Part shown: piece by piece, positions 37,417-46,450 of the stretch | How the letters are laid out: each line of letters begins with the position of its first letter | Position numbering within the stretch: the first letter of the stretch is position 1 | NCBI RefSeq assembly: GCF_044326205.1 | Contig: NZ_JBIRCY010000016.1 | Coordinates: 1 to 64,000, forward strand | DNA: 64,000 nucleotides | Reading direction: 5' to 3' | Source: Kumtagia sp044326205 | GTDB lineage: Bacteria > Pseudomonadota > Alphaproteobacteria > Rhizobiales > Rhizobiaceae | Program-made: the position numbers and the translations under genes | The notes under the pieces: generated by a model | The model's database searches: none | The model's input: the letters and a program-made list of their open reading frames with translations, nothing else | What the model was told of the DNA's origin: nothing

Positions 37417-38514
37417 TCAGATCACCTCGAAATCCCCGGCGGTCATGATGAATCCGTTGTCGATGTGGGCGAACAGTACGCGTCCGCCCGAGCCCGAACC
37501 GTTGCTGTCGTAATAGAGGTTGCCCGTATCCTGGTCGTAGAGGATGCGGTCGTCCGCATCGACGGCTGCGACGTTCAGGTTCTTGAACAGTTCGGTCGCC
37601 AGCGCACCGGTTGCGGTGAGCGTGGTGAAATAGGCGTTTTCGAGCTGGATCGTATCGGCCGCGCCAAAATCCTTGATCGTGTCGACGTTGGTGGCGCCAT
37701 TCAGGTCCGAGTTGAACACGAACGTGTCGGCGCCGTTGTTGCCGTACAGCGTATCGTTGCCGCGATAGCCTTTCAGGATGTCGGCGCCCACGCCGCCCGA
37801 GATGACGTCGTTGGCCGTGTGGGAACCGTTGAGTGAATCGTTGTAGCTGGAACCCACCAGCCGCTCGACGGACTCGTATGTGTCGCCGGCCGCATCGCCT
37901 TTGTTGATCGAAGGATTGGCCAAACTAGCGACGACGCCCTGCGTGGCGGTCGCATAGGAGGTGGTGTCGGTGCCGGTGCCGCCAGCGAGAAAGTCCGCGC
38001 CGCCGCCGCCGATCAGTGTGTCGTTGCCGGCATCGCCGAAAAGATCGTCTGCGCCGGCAAGACCGATCAGCGTGTCGTTGCCCGAATTGCCGTTGATCGT
38101 GTCGGCCGACAGTCCGCCGGTGATGGTATCGACCGCCGCGCTGCCGTTGAACGTCCAAGGCTGGCCCTCGATGAAGGTGCGCAGCGTCGCGGCATTGCCG
38201 TAAACGAAGAGGCCATAGAAGTCGTTGACCGACTGGGTGAGCCCGGTGATCTCGACTACCGGATAACCCTCCCCGGTGACGATCCGATAGCCGGTGACGG
38301 TGCCGGCATTGTAGGGATACCATTCCTCGTCGTCATAGTATCCTTGCAGGCCGACGCCGACCACCTCCAGATGAACGCCCGATACCGAAAAGACGCCGAG
38401 GCCATAGCTGAAATAGGTCGAATCTCCTGCGAAAGTAGTCTGGTTGGAACGCGTGGTGACGTTTGTAAACAACGCCTCCGGATTGCCGGGTGAGAATTGC
38501 GTCATGGCGGGCAT
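37417..38514 (-). CDS. RTX-type calcium-binding protein
   Basis: The 365-residue protein begins at ATG38514 (GGAGA seven bases upstream). Its N-terminal 125 residues are unique. A block of RTX nonapeptides of GGxGxDxLx type (for example GNSGNDTLIG, GDAGNDTLIGGGG) follows at about 130-270. The end has a type I secretion-like C-terminus (IDNGFIMTAGDFEVI). It should fold on calcium outside the cell. No secretion ATPase or membrane fusion gene is in the window, so the exporter is elsewhere. The region 38515-38776 upstream contains nothing else. Confidence 0.87.
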   Translation of the reverse strand: MPAMTQFSPGNPEALFTNVTTRSNQTTFAGDSTYFSYGLGVFSVSGVHLEVVGVGLQGYYDDEEWYPYNAGTVTGYRIVTGEGYPVVEITGLTQSVNDFYGLFVYGNAATLRTFIEGQPWTFNGSAAVDTITGGLSADTINGNSGNDTLIGLAGADDLFGDAGNDTLIGGGGADFLAGGTGTDTTSYATATQGVVASLANPSINKGDAAGDTYESVERLVGSSYNDSLNGSHTANDVISGGVGADILKGYRGNDTLYGNNGADTFVFNSDLNGATNVDTIKDFGAADTIQLENAYFTTLTATGALATELFKNLNVAAVDADDRILYDQDTGNLYYDSNGSGSGGRVLFAHIDNGFIMTAGDFEVI

Positions 38515-38776
38515 AAGTCATCTCCGCTGCGGTTTCTGGTGCACCGAGACCAAGTATTTTCCCTCGCTGCCACGATGAACCAGCGGGCAGCATGACGCAA
38601 GACCGCGGGCGATGGACGGTTTCGGGCGTGGAGCGCTTGAATATGCGAGAGATAACCTTTCGAATGCACACGTTGGGGACCAGAAATCCCGTTCGCGAGC
38701 AGGCCGTTCCATAAGGAGTTAGCAGGGCTGGCTTGGATATGCGTAAGATCGGACGGGTTTTGATGGCGGGACGGCG

Positions 38777-39520
38777 ATGAGCGAAGACATCTACGATGCG
38801 CAGTTCGTCAAGGGTGTCTTCGACCGATGTTCCGGCAAATACATCGCCTTCAGCCTGATCTGCTCGTTCGGTTTTACCGAGCGCTGGCGAGCGCAGTGCG
38901 TCGGCATGTTGCCAGACCCGATCACCGCTGGAGCGAGGGGTTACGACCTGATGGCGGGGACCGGAGAGGTCTGGCCGCATCTCTTGAAGCGCTTTCCCGA
39001 TGTCGGCGCGATCACTGCCGTCGACATATCGTCGGGAATGCACCAGCGCGCCATCGAACGCTTGCATGCACACCGCGCCCACAGGATCGCCTTCATCGAA
39101 GACGATGTGCTGGCGAGCGACCTGCCGGATGCGAGCGCCGACTTCGTAGTCTCGACCTTTGGATTGAAGACCTTCAACCGCGACCAGCACCGGCGGCTGG
39201 CGGCGCTGATCGCGCGTTGCCTCAAGCCGGGCGGCGTGTTTTCGATGATCGAGGCGTCCGATCCGAAAGGCTGGTGGCTGCGGCCGCTCTATCTGTTCCA
39301 CCTGAAGATCGTCCTGCCGACCATCGAGCGGGTCCTTCTGCGCGGTGCGCAGGATTTCGCGATGATCGGCACCTACAGCACCAATTTCGGCGACGCGTCC
39401 GCCTTTGCGGAGATGCTGCTGGCGGAAGGATTGGAGGTCAAGTACAGGCGGCTGTTCTTCGGCTGCGCCACGGCTGTCGCGGGGAGGAAACCTGAAGCAC
39501 TTCCGGCCGCAACGCTTTGA
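38777..39520 (+). CDS. Class I SAM-dependent methyltransferase (UbiE/COQ5-like)
   Basis: The 247-residue protein has SAM motif I as DLMAGTGEVWPHLL near residue 58, motif II around FIEDDVLASDLPDASADF, and motif III LIARCLKPGGVFSMIEAS. It resembles UbiE/COQ5, but it lacks other clear quinone-specific features, so the acceptor is unknown. Its stop abuts the cyclase stop of the convergent neighbour. Confidence 0.88.
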   Translation: MSEDIYDAQFVKGVFDRCSGKYIAFSLICSFGFTERWRAQCVGMLPDPITAGARGYDLMAGTGEVWPHLLKRFPDVGAITAVDISSGMHQRAIERLHAHRAHRIAFIEDDVLASDLPDASADFVVSTFGLKTFNRDQHRRLAALIARCLKPGGVFSMIEASDPKGWWLRPLYLFHLKIVLPTIERVLLRGAQDFAMIGTYSTNFGDASAFAEMLLAEGLEVKYRRLFFGCATAVAGRKPEALPAATL

Positions 39521-40612
39521 TCACCCCGGCAGGGCGAAAACCGCGCAGGGGCTTGCGATGCCACGCAACATATGTTCGCCGAGAGGGATCATCTCCGTCG
39601 TCGCCTCCGCCGCGAACGCGCCCGAGGCGAGCACGGCGCGGCCAAGGGGTTTGCACAGACCCTCCAGCCGGCTCACCAGATTCACGGCCGGGCCGATCGC
39701 GGTGAAATCCAACCGGTCGGCGGTGCCAATGTTGCCCCACAGCATCTCGCCGAGATGCAGGGCGGTGCCGAAGGGCAAGGGCGGCAGGCCTTGATTAGCT
39801 CGCTCCCGGTCGTGGTAGGCCATGCCGGCGCGCGCCGCGGCGACGGCCCGCAGCGCGGCATCGCAGGCCGCGGAAGCCGGACGTTCGCCGACCGGGAAGA
39901 TCGCCAGAACGCCGTCGCCGATGAATTTCAGCACTTCGCCGTCGAAGGCGTGAACGGCGCCGGCGATACGGTCGAACCAGGCATCCAGCGCGGCAACCAC
40001 GGATTTCGGCGTCGCCGCCTCCGACAGTTCGGTGAAGCCGCGCATATCGGCATAGAGCAGAACCGCCCGGATGGTCTCGCCCGTGTCGCGCCGCAACCTT
40101 CCGGCCAGCACCTGCCTCGCACTGCGCCTGCCAAGGTAGGTTTCGAGCAGCGCGGCCAGCGTCGAGCGCGCGGCAAGCACGCCGAGCGGCGCAGCGGCAA
40201 AGCGCGCCACCTGTTCCAGGAATCCGGTTTCGGCCTCCGTCAGGGGCCGCGAAGCCGCCCAGCCCAGCAGTGCGCCGTCCGAGGTTGGACCGTCCGGTGG
40301 GCCGGCGGCATTCTCCTGCACGATCCCGGCGCCGAGCCTGGCGAGCCAGTCGCGGCCGACGCTGGCCGGCTCGAGCCCAGCCAAGCCCAGGGACCCAAAC
40401 CCCAGCGCCTCGATGACCTCGCCGGTGTCAGCCCGCCACAGCCAGGTCCGCCGGGCGATGATCGGATGTGGTGCGGCCTGCGTCAGCGCGGCGCCGGCGA
40501 TCGGCAGGCCGTCGGCAATGAGCTTTTCGCCCAGCGCCGTCACGAAATGCTCTGCGCCGGGGGTGGTGCTCGCTTCGTCGACCAGCCAGGCCAGGGTGGA
40601 AGGGAGTTCCAT
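39521..40612 (-). CDS. Class III adenylate/guanylate cyclase
   Basis: The 363-residue protein has a GAF-like or unknown N-terminal sensory half and a C-terminal cyclase domain from about residue 180. The metal-binding Asp pair is seen in YADMRGFTEL and in FIGDGVLAIFP. These rhizobial cyclases make cAMP in response to unknown signals. No transmembrane helix is apparent, so it should be cytoplasmic. Confidence 0.9.
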   Translation of the reverse strand: MELPSTLAWLVDEASTTPGAEHFVTALGEKLIADGLPIAGAALTQAAPHPIIARRTWLWRADTGEVIEALGFGSLGLAGLEPASVGRDWLARLGAGIVQENAAGPPDGPTSDGALLGWAASRPLTEAETGFLEQVARFAAAPLGVLAARSTLAALLETYLGRRSARQVLAGRLRRDTGETIRAVLLYADMRGFTELSEAATPKSVVAALDAWFDRIAGAVHAFDGEVLKFIGDGVLAIFPVGERPASAACDAALRAVAAARAGMAYHDRERANQGLPPLPFGTALHLGEMLWGNIGTADRLDFTAIGPAVNLVSRLEGLCKPLGRAVLASGAFAAEATTEMIPLGEHMLRGIASPCAVFALPG

Positions 40613-40922
40613 TCAGGGCGCGGCGACCGACCGACGATAGGCTATGCCGTTCGCAATTCCACCGTCTCGTCGCCGTTCGTCGTCGACCATAGGTCGCATG
40701 TCTTCCTCTTTGCTCGCCTCGTCGGCGGATTTTCACTGCATCGCAGCCAATCGCAAGTCCGCGTGATCATGCCATGCAAGCGGCCACACGGCTATGGCCG
40801 GTGTCTGTCAGGAGATTTGAACCGCGAGAGCAGGTTCCTTGCGCGAAGGGACAGGTTTGTTAGGGTGTCAGACCGTCGCTGCGGGAGGAGATCGTCGTGG
40901 CGCGTGGTGAAGGAGTCTATCG
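40613..40922. other. Divergent intergenic region between cyclase and SRPBCC gene
   Basis: 310 bp without a convincing gene. GGGAGGAG at about 40880 and AAGGAG near 40908 are ribosome-binding-like; the second serves ATG40923. No inverted repeat of note was seen. Confidence 0.4.
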
Positions 40923-41366
40923 ATGGCTGAAGCGCTGCTGGTTCGACGGGAAGTCCAGATCGCGGCCCCGCCCGCGACTGTCTTCGCTTTCCTGACGAAC
41001 CGGGAAAAGATCCTGCGCTGGATGGGCACGGAGGCGAATATCGAGCCGCACCCCGGCGGCATCTATCTGCTCAACGTGACGGGCAAGGACATCGCCCGCG
41101 GCGAGTTCACCGAGGTCATTCCGGTCCATCGCCTCGCCTACAGTTTCGGCTGGGAAGGCAACGACACCGTGCCGCCGGGATCGAGCCTGATCGAAATCGA
41201 CCTGCTCGACAGGGAAGGCGGCACGCTGTTACGCATGACCCATAGCGGCCTGCCCGACGCCAGGGAATGCGCCAACCACGAGAAGGGCTGGGCCCATTAC
41301 CTCGGCAGGCTGGAGGTGGCAGCGGCCGGCGGCGATCCGGGACCGGACCGGCCGCGCGACATGTGA
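40923..41366 (+). CDS. SRPBCC/AHSA1 domain protein
   Basis: The 147-residue protein has the helix-grip START-like fold of the AHSA1 group (VREVQIAAPPATVFAFLTNREKILRWMG, and a closing GWAHYLGRLEVAA). Such proteins bind hydrophobic ligands or act as Hsp90 co-chaperone-like factors. Often an ArsR regulator precedes them; none does here. No specific function is supported. Confidence 0.87.
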   Translation: MAEALLVRREVQIAAPPATVFAFLTNREKILRWMGTEANIEPHPGGIYLLNVTGKDIARGEFTEVIPVHRLAYSFGWEGNDTVPPGSSLIEIDLLDREGGTLLRMTHSGLPDARECANHEKGWAHYLGRLEVAAAGGDPGPDRPRDM

Positions 41367-41410
41367 TGGGCGATGAAGCCGGTTGGCCTGTTTCAACCGC
41401 GGTCGCCTGC

Positions 41411-42271
41411 CTATCCCTCCGGACGGGTCCGGAACGCCTCGCTGATCGCCTCGGCCATTCCGATGACGGCAGCACCCGTCGCTCCGGGGTTGCGGCGCAG
41501 CACCACGCGGGCAGCGTCGATCGCGCCGAACCCCTCCGCAACCATCAGTTCCCGGCAGCCGGCCGGGATGTTGCTGCGCGAGATCGGCGCCACGGCAAGG
41601 CCCGAGGTGGCGGCCAGACGCAGGCCGCCGCTGGTGTCGCTCATATAGGCAACGCGATAGTCTATGCCGCGCCGCTCCAGCGACTTCAGCGCATAGTCAC
41701 GGCACCAGCCGGAACTAGGATAGATGGCGATCGGCAACGGCCGTTCCTCGTGGCGCAAGTGCCGCGCGGATGTCGCCCACACCGTCGGGTCCGCCATCAG
41801 GATTTCGCTGTCGGAGAAATCTTCCCACTCGAACACCACTGCGAGATCGAGCTCTCCGGCATTCAGCGCAGCCACCTGGGAACTGGTCCTCGCGAAGCGC
41901 ACCGTGATCTCGACGCGCGGGTGCTGCTTGGAAAACTCGGAAAGCGCCTGCGCCAGGATCGTCACGCCATATTCTTCCGGTATGCCGATCCGCACCGGGC
42001 CGTCGAGCGGCGCCGACTTCAGCGAAGCTGCGGTCTCTTCGAGAAGCGCGACAATGCGGCGCGCATTGGCGATGAGCCCCTCGCCCTTGCGTGTCAGCGA
42101 TACGCCGCGCGAGCCGCGCTTGAACAACGGATCGCCGACGAGGTCCTCCAGCTTCCGGATCTGCATGGAGACTGCGGACTGGGTACGTCCCATCCGCTCG
42201 GCAGCGCGGGTGACGTTGCCCGTCTCCGCGACCGCCACGAAGGCTCGCAGCAGTTCGCTGTCGAGATTCAC
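41411..42271 (-). CDS. LysR family transcriptional regulator
   Basis: The 286-residue protein has an N-terminal winged helix (LLRAFVAVAETGNVTRAAERMGRTQSAVSMQIRKLE pattern) and the periplasmic-binding-like effector domain from about residue 90. Its own start is 15 bp from a 21-bp perfect palindrome, suggesting autoregulation. The divergent transcript reaching the lipid kinase is a possible target. The effector is unknown. Confidence 0.93.
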   Translation of the reverse strand: MNLDSELLRAFVAVAETGNVTRAAERMGRTQSAVSMQIRKLEDLVGDPLFKRGSRGVSLTRKGEGLIANARRIVALLEETAASLKSAPLDGPVRIGIPEEYGVTILAQALSEFSKQHPRVEITVRFARTSSQVAALNAGELDLAVVFEWEDFSDSEILMADPTVWATSARHLRHEERPLPIAIYPSSGWCRDYALKSLERRGIDYRVAYMSDTSGGLRLAATSGLAVAPISRSNIPAGCRELMVAEGFGAIDAARVVLRRNPGATGAAVIGMAEAISEAFRTRPEG

Positions 42272-42285
42272 GAAGTCCTCCCCGC

Positions 42286-42306
42286 GTCATCAGAAGTTCT
42301 GATGAC
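42286..42306. promoter_or_regulatory. Perfect palindrome, probable LysR operator
   Basis: GTCATCAGAA (42286-42295) and TTCTGATGAC (42297-42306) are perfect 10-bp arms around one base, just upstream of the LysR start and facing a divergent leader. It is the strongest candidate operator for the LysR protein. Confidence 0.65.
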
Positions 42307-42409
42307 AGGCATAATCCCTATTCGTTTGCTGTATGTCAATTTCGGCTGGTACGGTAGCTTGGCAAACTTCGGGACAGGAGTCGGTCTGTCCGGCACGGTC
42401 CTCACTCGG

Positions 42410-42440
42410 CCCGCTACCCTCTGGTGGCGGGTTCTTTTTT
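42410..42440 (+). terminator. Intrinsic terminator in the leader before the lipid kinase
   Basis: The stem CCCGCTACC/GGTGGCGGG (42410-42418/42423-42431, one G-T pair) with loop CTCT runs into TTCTTTTTT. A smaller hairpin GGACAG/CTGTCC precedes it at 42372-42391. No plus-strand gene ends nearby (the last ends at 41366), so it would terminate a transcript started at the LysR operator. That transcript would be a short RNA or an attenuated leader about 50 bp short of ATG42494. Confidence 0.78.
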
Positions 42441-42493
42441 CTCCGGCCTTGCGTCGTCTTCCCATTGTCGTGCCTAATCCCTACCTGCATTGC

Positions 42494-43417
42494 ATGGAAA
42501 CGGTCAGCCGGGCGGAAAGCAATTTGCGGAAAATACAAACCGGAAGGCGGGCACTGCTGGTCGTCAACCCGCGCGCCCGGCGCGGAACCGGCTCGATTGC
42601 CGCCGCGGTCAGGCTGCTCGAAACCGCCGGCCTGGACGTGCGCGAGGTCAAGGCCGGAGAACAACACAAGATCGACGACGTGATCCGCGCCGAGGCCAAA
42701 AGCTGCGACCTCGTCATTGTCGGCGGCGGCGACGGCACGCTGAATGCCGCGGCGCCCGCGCTGGTCGAGACCGGCCTGCCGCTCGGCGTGCTGCCGCTCG
42801 GCACCGCCAACGATTTCGCCCGCACCGTTTCCATTCCGGTAGATCTGCAGAGGGCGGCCGAAATCATCGCCGCCGGGCATCTGCGCGACATCGACCTTGG
42901 CGACGTCAACGGCCATCTGTTCTTCAACGTCGCCAGCATCGGCTTCAGCGCCGAACTTGCGGCCGAACTGACCCAGCATGCCAAGAAACGCTGGGGCGTC
43001 TTCGGCTACGCCATCGTCGCGGCCCGCATCCTGCTGCGTTCGCGGCTGTTCACGGCCCATATCGACCATGACGGGACCACCGAGCACATCCACACCATGC
43101 AGGTGTCCGTCGGCAACGGCCGCTACTATGGCGGCGGCATGACGGTGGAAGCGACCGCGACGGCTGAAGACGGCAAGCTCGACCTCTACAGCCTGGAGGT
43201 CGACCACTGGTGGCGCCTGCTGAGGTTGCTGCCGGCACTGCGCAAGGGCACGCAAGGACAATGGGACGACGTCCGCGCTTTCCAGACCACCGAGGTCACG
43301 ATACGAACCAGGAAGCCGCGTCCGGTCAATACGGATGGCGAGCTTTCGACCTACACGCCGGCACATTTCCGCATCAGGCCGAAGGCGATCCGGGTGTTTG
43401 CGCCGCCGCAGGTTTAG
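42494..43417 (+). CDS. Diacylglycerol/lipid kinase family protein (YegS-like)
   Basis: The protein has 307 residues from ATG42494 (METVSRAESNLRKIQ). Open frame continues far upstream, but that sequence is antisense to LysR. The catalytic signatures are LVVNPRARRG and IVGGGDGTLNAAAPALV, with GVLPLGTANDFART following, typical of lipid kinases that phosphorylate diacylglycerol, sphingosine or related lipids. It overlaps hpt (convergent) by 4 bp. A leader terminator may regulate it. Confidence 0.9.
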   Translation: METVSRAESNLRKIQTGRRALLVVNPRARRGTGSIAAAVRLLETAGLDVREVKAGEQHKIDDVIRAEAKSCDLVIVGGGDGTLNAAAPALVETGLPLGVLPLGTANDFARTVSIPVDLQRAAEIIAAGHLRDIDLGDVNGHLFFNVASIGFSAELAAELTQHAKKRWGVFGYAIVAARILLRSRLFTAHIDHDGTTEHIHTMQVSVGNGRYYGGGMTVEATATAEDGKLDLYSLEVDHWWRLLRLLPALRKGTQGQWDDVRAFQTTEVTIRTRKPRPVNTDGELSTYTPAHFRIRPKAIRVFAPPQV

Positions 43418-43959
43418 GAAGCGTCACCCTTGACCACCCCGACAAACGGCAACTCCCGAAAGGCATGCGCCACGTCCATGCCGTAGCCGACGACGAAATA
43501 ATCCGGGCAGTCGAAACCGACATAGTCTGCGTTGAGCGTCGTCTGGCGACGCATGCGCTTGTCGAGCAGCACGGCGATCGAGCAGCTTTTGGCGCCGCGC
43601 GACAGCATGAGTTCGCGGGTGTAGCGCAACGTCTTGCCGGATTCGAGGATGTCGTCGATCAAAAGGACGTCGCGATCCCTGACCTCGTTGTCGATGTCGC
43701 GCAGCACGCGCACCTCGCCGCTGGTGGTGCCGCTGCCGTAGCTAGAGATGAAGATGAACTCGACCTCCGGCGACAGACCGACATCGTGCATGGCGCGGAT
43801 CAGGTCGGCGGCGAAGACGAAGGAACCCTTCAGGATCGAGATGACCAGCAGGTCGTGATAGTCGCGTCCCGCTATTTCCTCGGCGAGTTCCAGATTGCGC
43901 CTGGCAATCGCCGAGGCGCTGAACAGCACTTCGATCTCCTTGTTGCGGACGACCGGCAT
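43414..43959 (-). CDS. hpt: Hypoxanthine phosphoribosyltransferase
   Basis: The 181-residue purine-salvage enzyme converts hypoxanthine (and often guanine) with PRPP to the nucleotide. The PRPP-binding motif is VLLIDDILESGKTL, with the PPi loop VISILKGS and a late DYVGFDCPDYFVVGYG segment for the base. The length is typical. It overlaps the lipid kinase stop and lies near the ftsE group, as in other Hyphomicrobiales. Confidence 0.95.
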   Translation of the reverse strand: MPVVRNKEIEVLFSASAIARRNLELAEEIAGRDYHDLLVISILKGSFVFAADLIRAMHDVGLSPEVEFIFISSYGSGTTSGEVRVLRDIDNEVRDRDVLLIDDILESGKTLRYTRELMLSRGAKSCSIAVLLDKRMRRQTTLNADYVGFDCPDYFVVGYGMDVAHAFRELPFVGVVKGDAS

Positions 43960-43968
43960 TGGCGCTTC

Positions 43969-44592
43969 CTACTCGGCGAAGGTGACGGATACGGACTTCA
44001 CCCCGTTTCTAGGCACGTCGAGCCGGCTGGAAAAGGCAAAACGCTCGCCGGGGCCGAGTCGTCGCGAAGATGTCCCCAGCTTGTAGCGCGTGATCGCCCC
44101 GTCGAGGCTGGCTACGCGGATTTCGAGGCCGGGCATCGCCGCCCCGACCGCACCGTCATTACCGGCCTGGCCGTCGACGAACAGAACGGGCCGCGGCCCC
44201 GATGCGTCGACGCGGGAAGAGATGTCCGACAGCGTAAAGGCCGGGCCGCCGTCGCCTGCCGAAAGGCCACCCTGCGGCAGCACCAGCGCATAGCCGCCCG
44301 ACACCCAGAAGGACACGCAGGCCATCGCGACACCGCCCGCCCAGAAAAACACGCCGCCGCGCCTGGCGAACAGGCCGGGCCGAGCCGGAGCGGGCTTCGC
44401 CGCGAGGAAATCCATGCCGGCCTCGGCGCGGGGCCGAAACGACTGCGACGGCACCATGGGCTGCCGGTCGCCGACGATCTCGAAGTCGGCGTCCACGACA
44501 TCGGTCGCCCCGAAGTCACCGGTGGCACGGCGTGATGCCGGCCCGGTCATGATTTCGCCGGAAACCGGGCGTGCGGTGCTGGTCGCGGCCAT
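43969..44592 (-). CDS. Membrane protein with DUF3426-like C-terminus (zinc-ribbon type lacking the ribbon)
   Basis: The protein has 207 residues from ATG44592 (AAGGAGATAT upstream). The N-terminal half is polar, a transmembrane helix lies at about 92-115, and the exported part ends like DUF3426 proteins (RLGPGERFAFSSRLDVP). At this place rhizobia typically carry an MJ0042-type zinc-ribbon protein, but no CxxC pair is visible here. Its role is unknown. It is divergent from ftsE. Confidence 0.7.
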   Translation of the reverse strand: MAATSTARPVSGEIMTGPASRRATGDFGATDVVDADFEIVGDRQPMVPSQSFRPRAEAGMDFLAAKPAPARPGLFARRGGVFFWAGGVAMACVSFWVSGGYALVLPQGGLSAGDGGPAFTLSDISSRVDASGPRPVLFVDGQAGNDGAVGAAMPGLEIRVASLDGAITRYKLGTSSRRLGPGERFAFSSRLDVPRNGVKSVSVTFAE

Positions 44593-44750
44593 GATGGTCG
44601 ATATCTCCTTCGCGTCTGCGGCTTTCCGGCGAACGCATTTGGTCAACGCTATTTCACCGCCCTATTCTTAACCGGCGGTTAACCATGCGGGCAGATGGTC
44701 GATTCGCGCAAAACGGCTCGTGATGGAGCCCTGGAAATTAGAGTCGAGCT

Positions 44751-45410
44751 TTGATCCGCTTTGAGAATGTCGGCCTCCGCTACGGAATGGGCCCGGAGAT
44801 TCTCCGGGACATCTCGTTCCAGATTCCGCCGAGTTCCTTCCAGTTCCTGAGCGGCCCTTCCGGCGCCGGCAAGACAACGCTGCTGCGCCTGCTGTTCATG
44901 TCGCTGAAGCCGACGCGCGGCCTGATCAACATATTTGGCAAGGACCGCTCGCGTATATCTCCGCAGGAACTGCCGATGATGCGTCGCCGCATCGGCGTGG
45001 TGTTCCAGGATTTCCGCCTGCTCGACCACATGACCACCTATGAGAACGTCGCGCTGCCGTTGCGCGTACGCGGGCGCGAAGAATCCAGCTACCGCGCAGA
45101 CGTCTCGGAACTGCTCAAATGGGTCGGGCTAGGGGAGCGCATGCATGTGCTGCCGCCGATCCTGTCGGGCGGCGAGAAACAGCGCGCTGCGATCGCCCGC
45201 GCGCTCATCGAACAGCCGGAAATCCTGCTCGCCGACGAGCCGACAGGCAATGTCGATCCGCCGCTGGCGCGCCGCCTGCTGCGCCTGTTCATCGAGCTCA
45301 ACCGGCTGGGAACCGCAGTGGTCATCGCCACACACGATCTTGGCCTGATGGAACAGGTCGACGCGCGCCGCATGATCCTGTCCAACGGAAGGCTCGACAT
45401 CTATGATTGA
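44751..45410 (+). CDS. ftsE: Cell division ATP-binding protein FtsE
   Basis: The 219-residue ABC ATPase starts at TTG44751 (decoded as MIRFENVGLRYG), the family-typical start. Walker A GPSGAGKTT, the signature LSGGEKQR, and Walker B LLADEPTGN are intact. With FtsX it controls periplasmic murein hydrolases during division. ftsX overlaps it by 8 bp. Confidence 0.96.
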   Translation: MIRFENVGLRYGMGPEILRDISFQIPPSSFQFLSGPSGAGKTTLLRLLFMSLKPTRGLINIFGKDRSRISPQELPMMRRRIGVVFQDFRLLDHMTTYENVALPLRVRGREESSYRADVSELLKWVGLGERMHVLPPILSGGEKQRAAIARALIEQPEILLADEPTGNVDPPLARRLLRLFIELNRLGTAVVIATHDLGLMEQVDARRMILSNGRLDIYD

Positions 45411-46389
45411 GATGCCGGCCGAGATTTCCGTGCAGGCGCCCGCGGCCGCGGAAGTGCAGCGCGAGCGCGCCCAGCGCCGCACCGCGCCGATCGTGCCGGC
45501 CCGCAATGTCGCCGGCAACGCGCTGATCCTCGTCATCGCTATCATGACCTTCCTATCCTGCCTGACGCTCGGCGCGGTCTCGCTGGTGCGCGACACCGCC
45601 GCCGTCTGGCAGAACCAGATCGCCCGCGAGGCGACGATCCAGATCAAGCCATCCGACGGGCTCGACATGGAGGCGGCGCTCGCCGACGCCGCGGCCACCG
45701 CCGGGGAGTTCCCGGGTGTGAAGGGCGCGCGCATCGTCGACCGCGCGGCAACCGCACGCCTGCTGGAGCCGTGGCTAGGCTCCGGGCTGAACATCGACGA
45801 GTTGCCGGTGCCGCGCCTCGTGGTCATCACCATCGACCAGAACAGTCCGCCCGACTTCGCCGGATTGCGGACCGCGCTGACCGACAAGGTGCCCGGCCTG
45901 TCGCTCGACGACCACCGCACCTGGGTCGACCGGCTGGTCACCATGGCGCGCACCACGGTGACGCTCGGCATCGCCGTGCTCGTGCTGATGCTGTCTGCGA
46001 CGGTGCTCACCGTCGTCTTCGCCACGCGCGGAGCCATGGCCGGCAATGGACACATCATCGAGGTGCTGCATTTCGTCGGCGCCGAGGCAAAATTCATCGC
46101 CAGCGAGTTCCGACGCCATTTCCTCCTGACCGGCATGAAGGGCGCGGCGGCCGGCGGGGCGGCCGCCGTCCTCGTCTTCGTCGCCTTCTCCTTTTGGTCG
46201 TCGCGCAATCTCGCCACGCCCCAAGCCGACCAGGCGGCGGCGCTGTTCGGCAACTTCGCTATCGGCGCAACCGGTTATGCCGGCGTCGCGGCGATCGTGC
46301 TCGTCATCGGCGCGCTGACCGCGGCGACGTCGCATTTCACCGTTATCGCCTATCTCAACGATCTGGAGTTCCGTCCGCCGGACGGGTGA
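45403..46389 (+). CDS. ftsX: Cell division protein FtsX
   Basis: The 328-residue membrane partner of FtsE has four helices: one near residue 42-65, after a cytoplasmic N-terminus, then a periplasmic loop (about 65-185), and three near 188-212, 240-262 and 290-312. Its overlap with ftsE supports a complex. The periplasmic loop should contact an EnvC-like or other amidase activator. Confidence 0.95.
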   Translation: MIEMPAEISVQAPAAAEVQRERAQRRTAPIVPARNVAGNALILVIAIMTFLSCLTLGAVSLVRDTAAVWQNQIAREATIQIKPSDGLDMEAALADAAATAGEFPGVKGARIVDRAATARLLEPWLGSGLNIDELPVPRLVVITIDQNSPPDFAGLRTALTDKVPGLSLDDHRTWVDRLVTMARTTVTLGIAVLVLMLSATVLTVVFATRGAMAGNGHIIEVLHFVGAEAKFIASEFRRHFLLTGMKGAAAGGAAAVLVFVAFSFWSSRNLATPQADQAAALFGNFAIGATGYAGVAAIVLVIGALTAATSHFTVIAYLNDLEFRPPDG

Positions 46390-46450
46390 GGAAGCCGCTA
46401 GCCGGCGCGCCAAGCAGGCGCTACCAAAGCAGGTGATTCGGAGGTATCGA

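Noticed and set aside
41267..42493. Extension of the lipid kinase frame 409 codons upstream
   Set aside because: The extra part is antisense to the LysR gene and crosses a strong terminator; ATG42494 is the family-like start.
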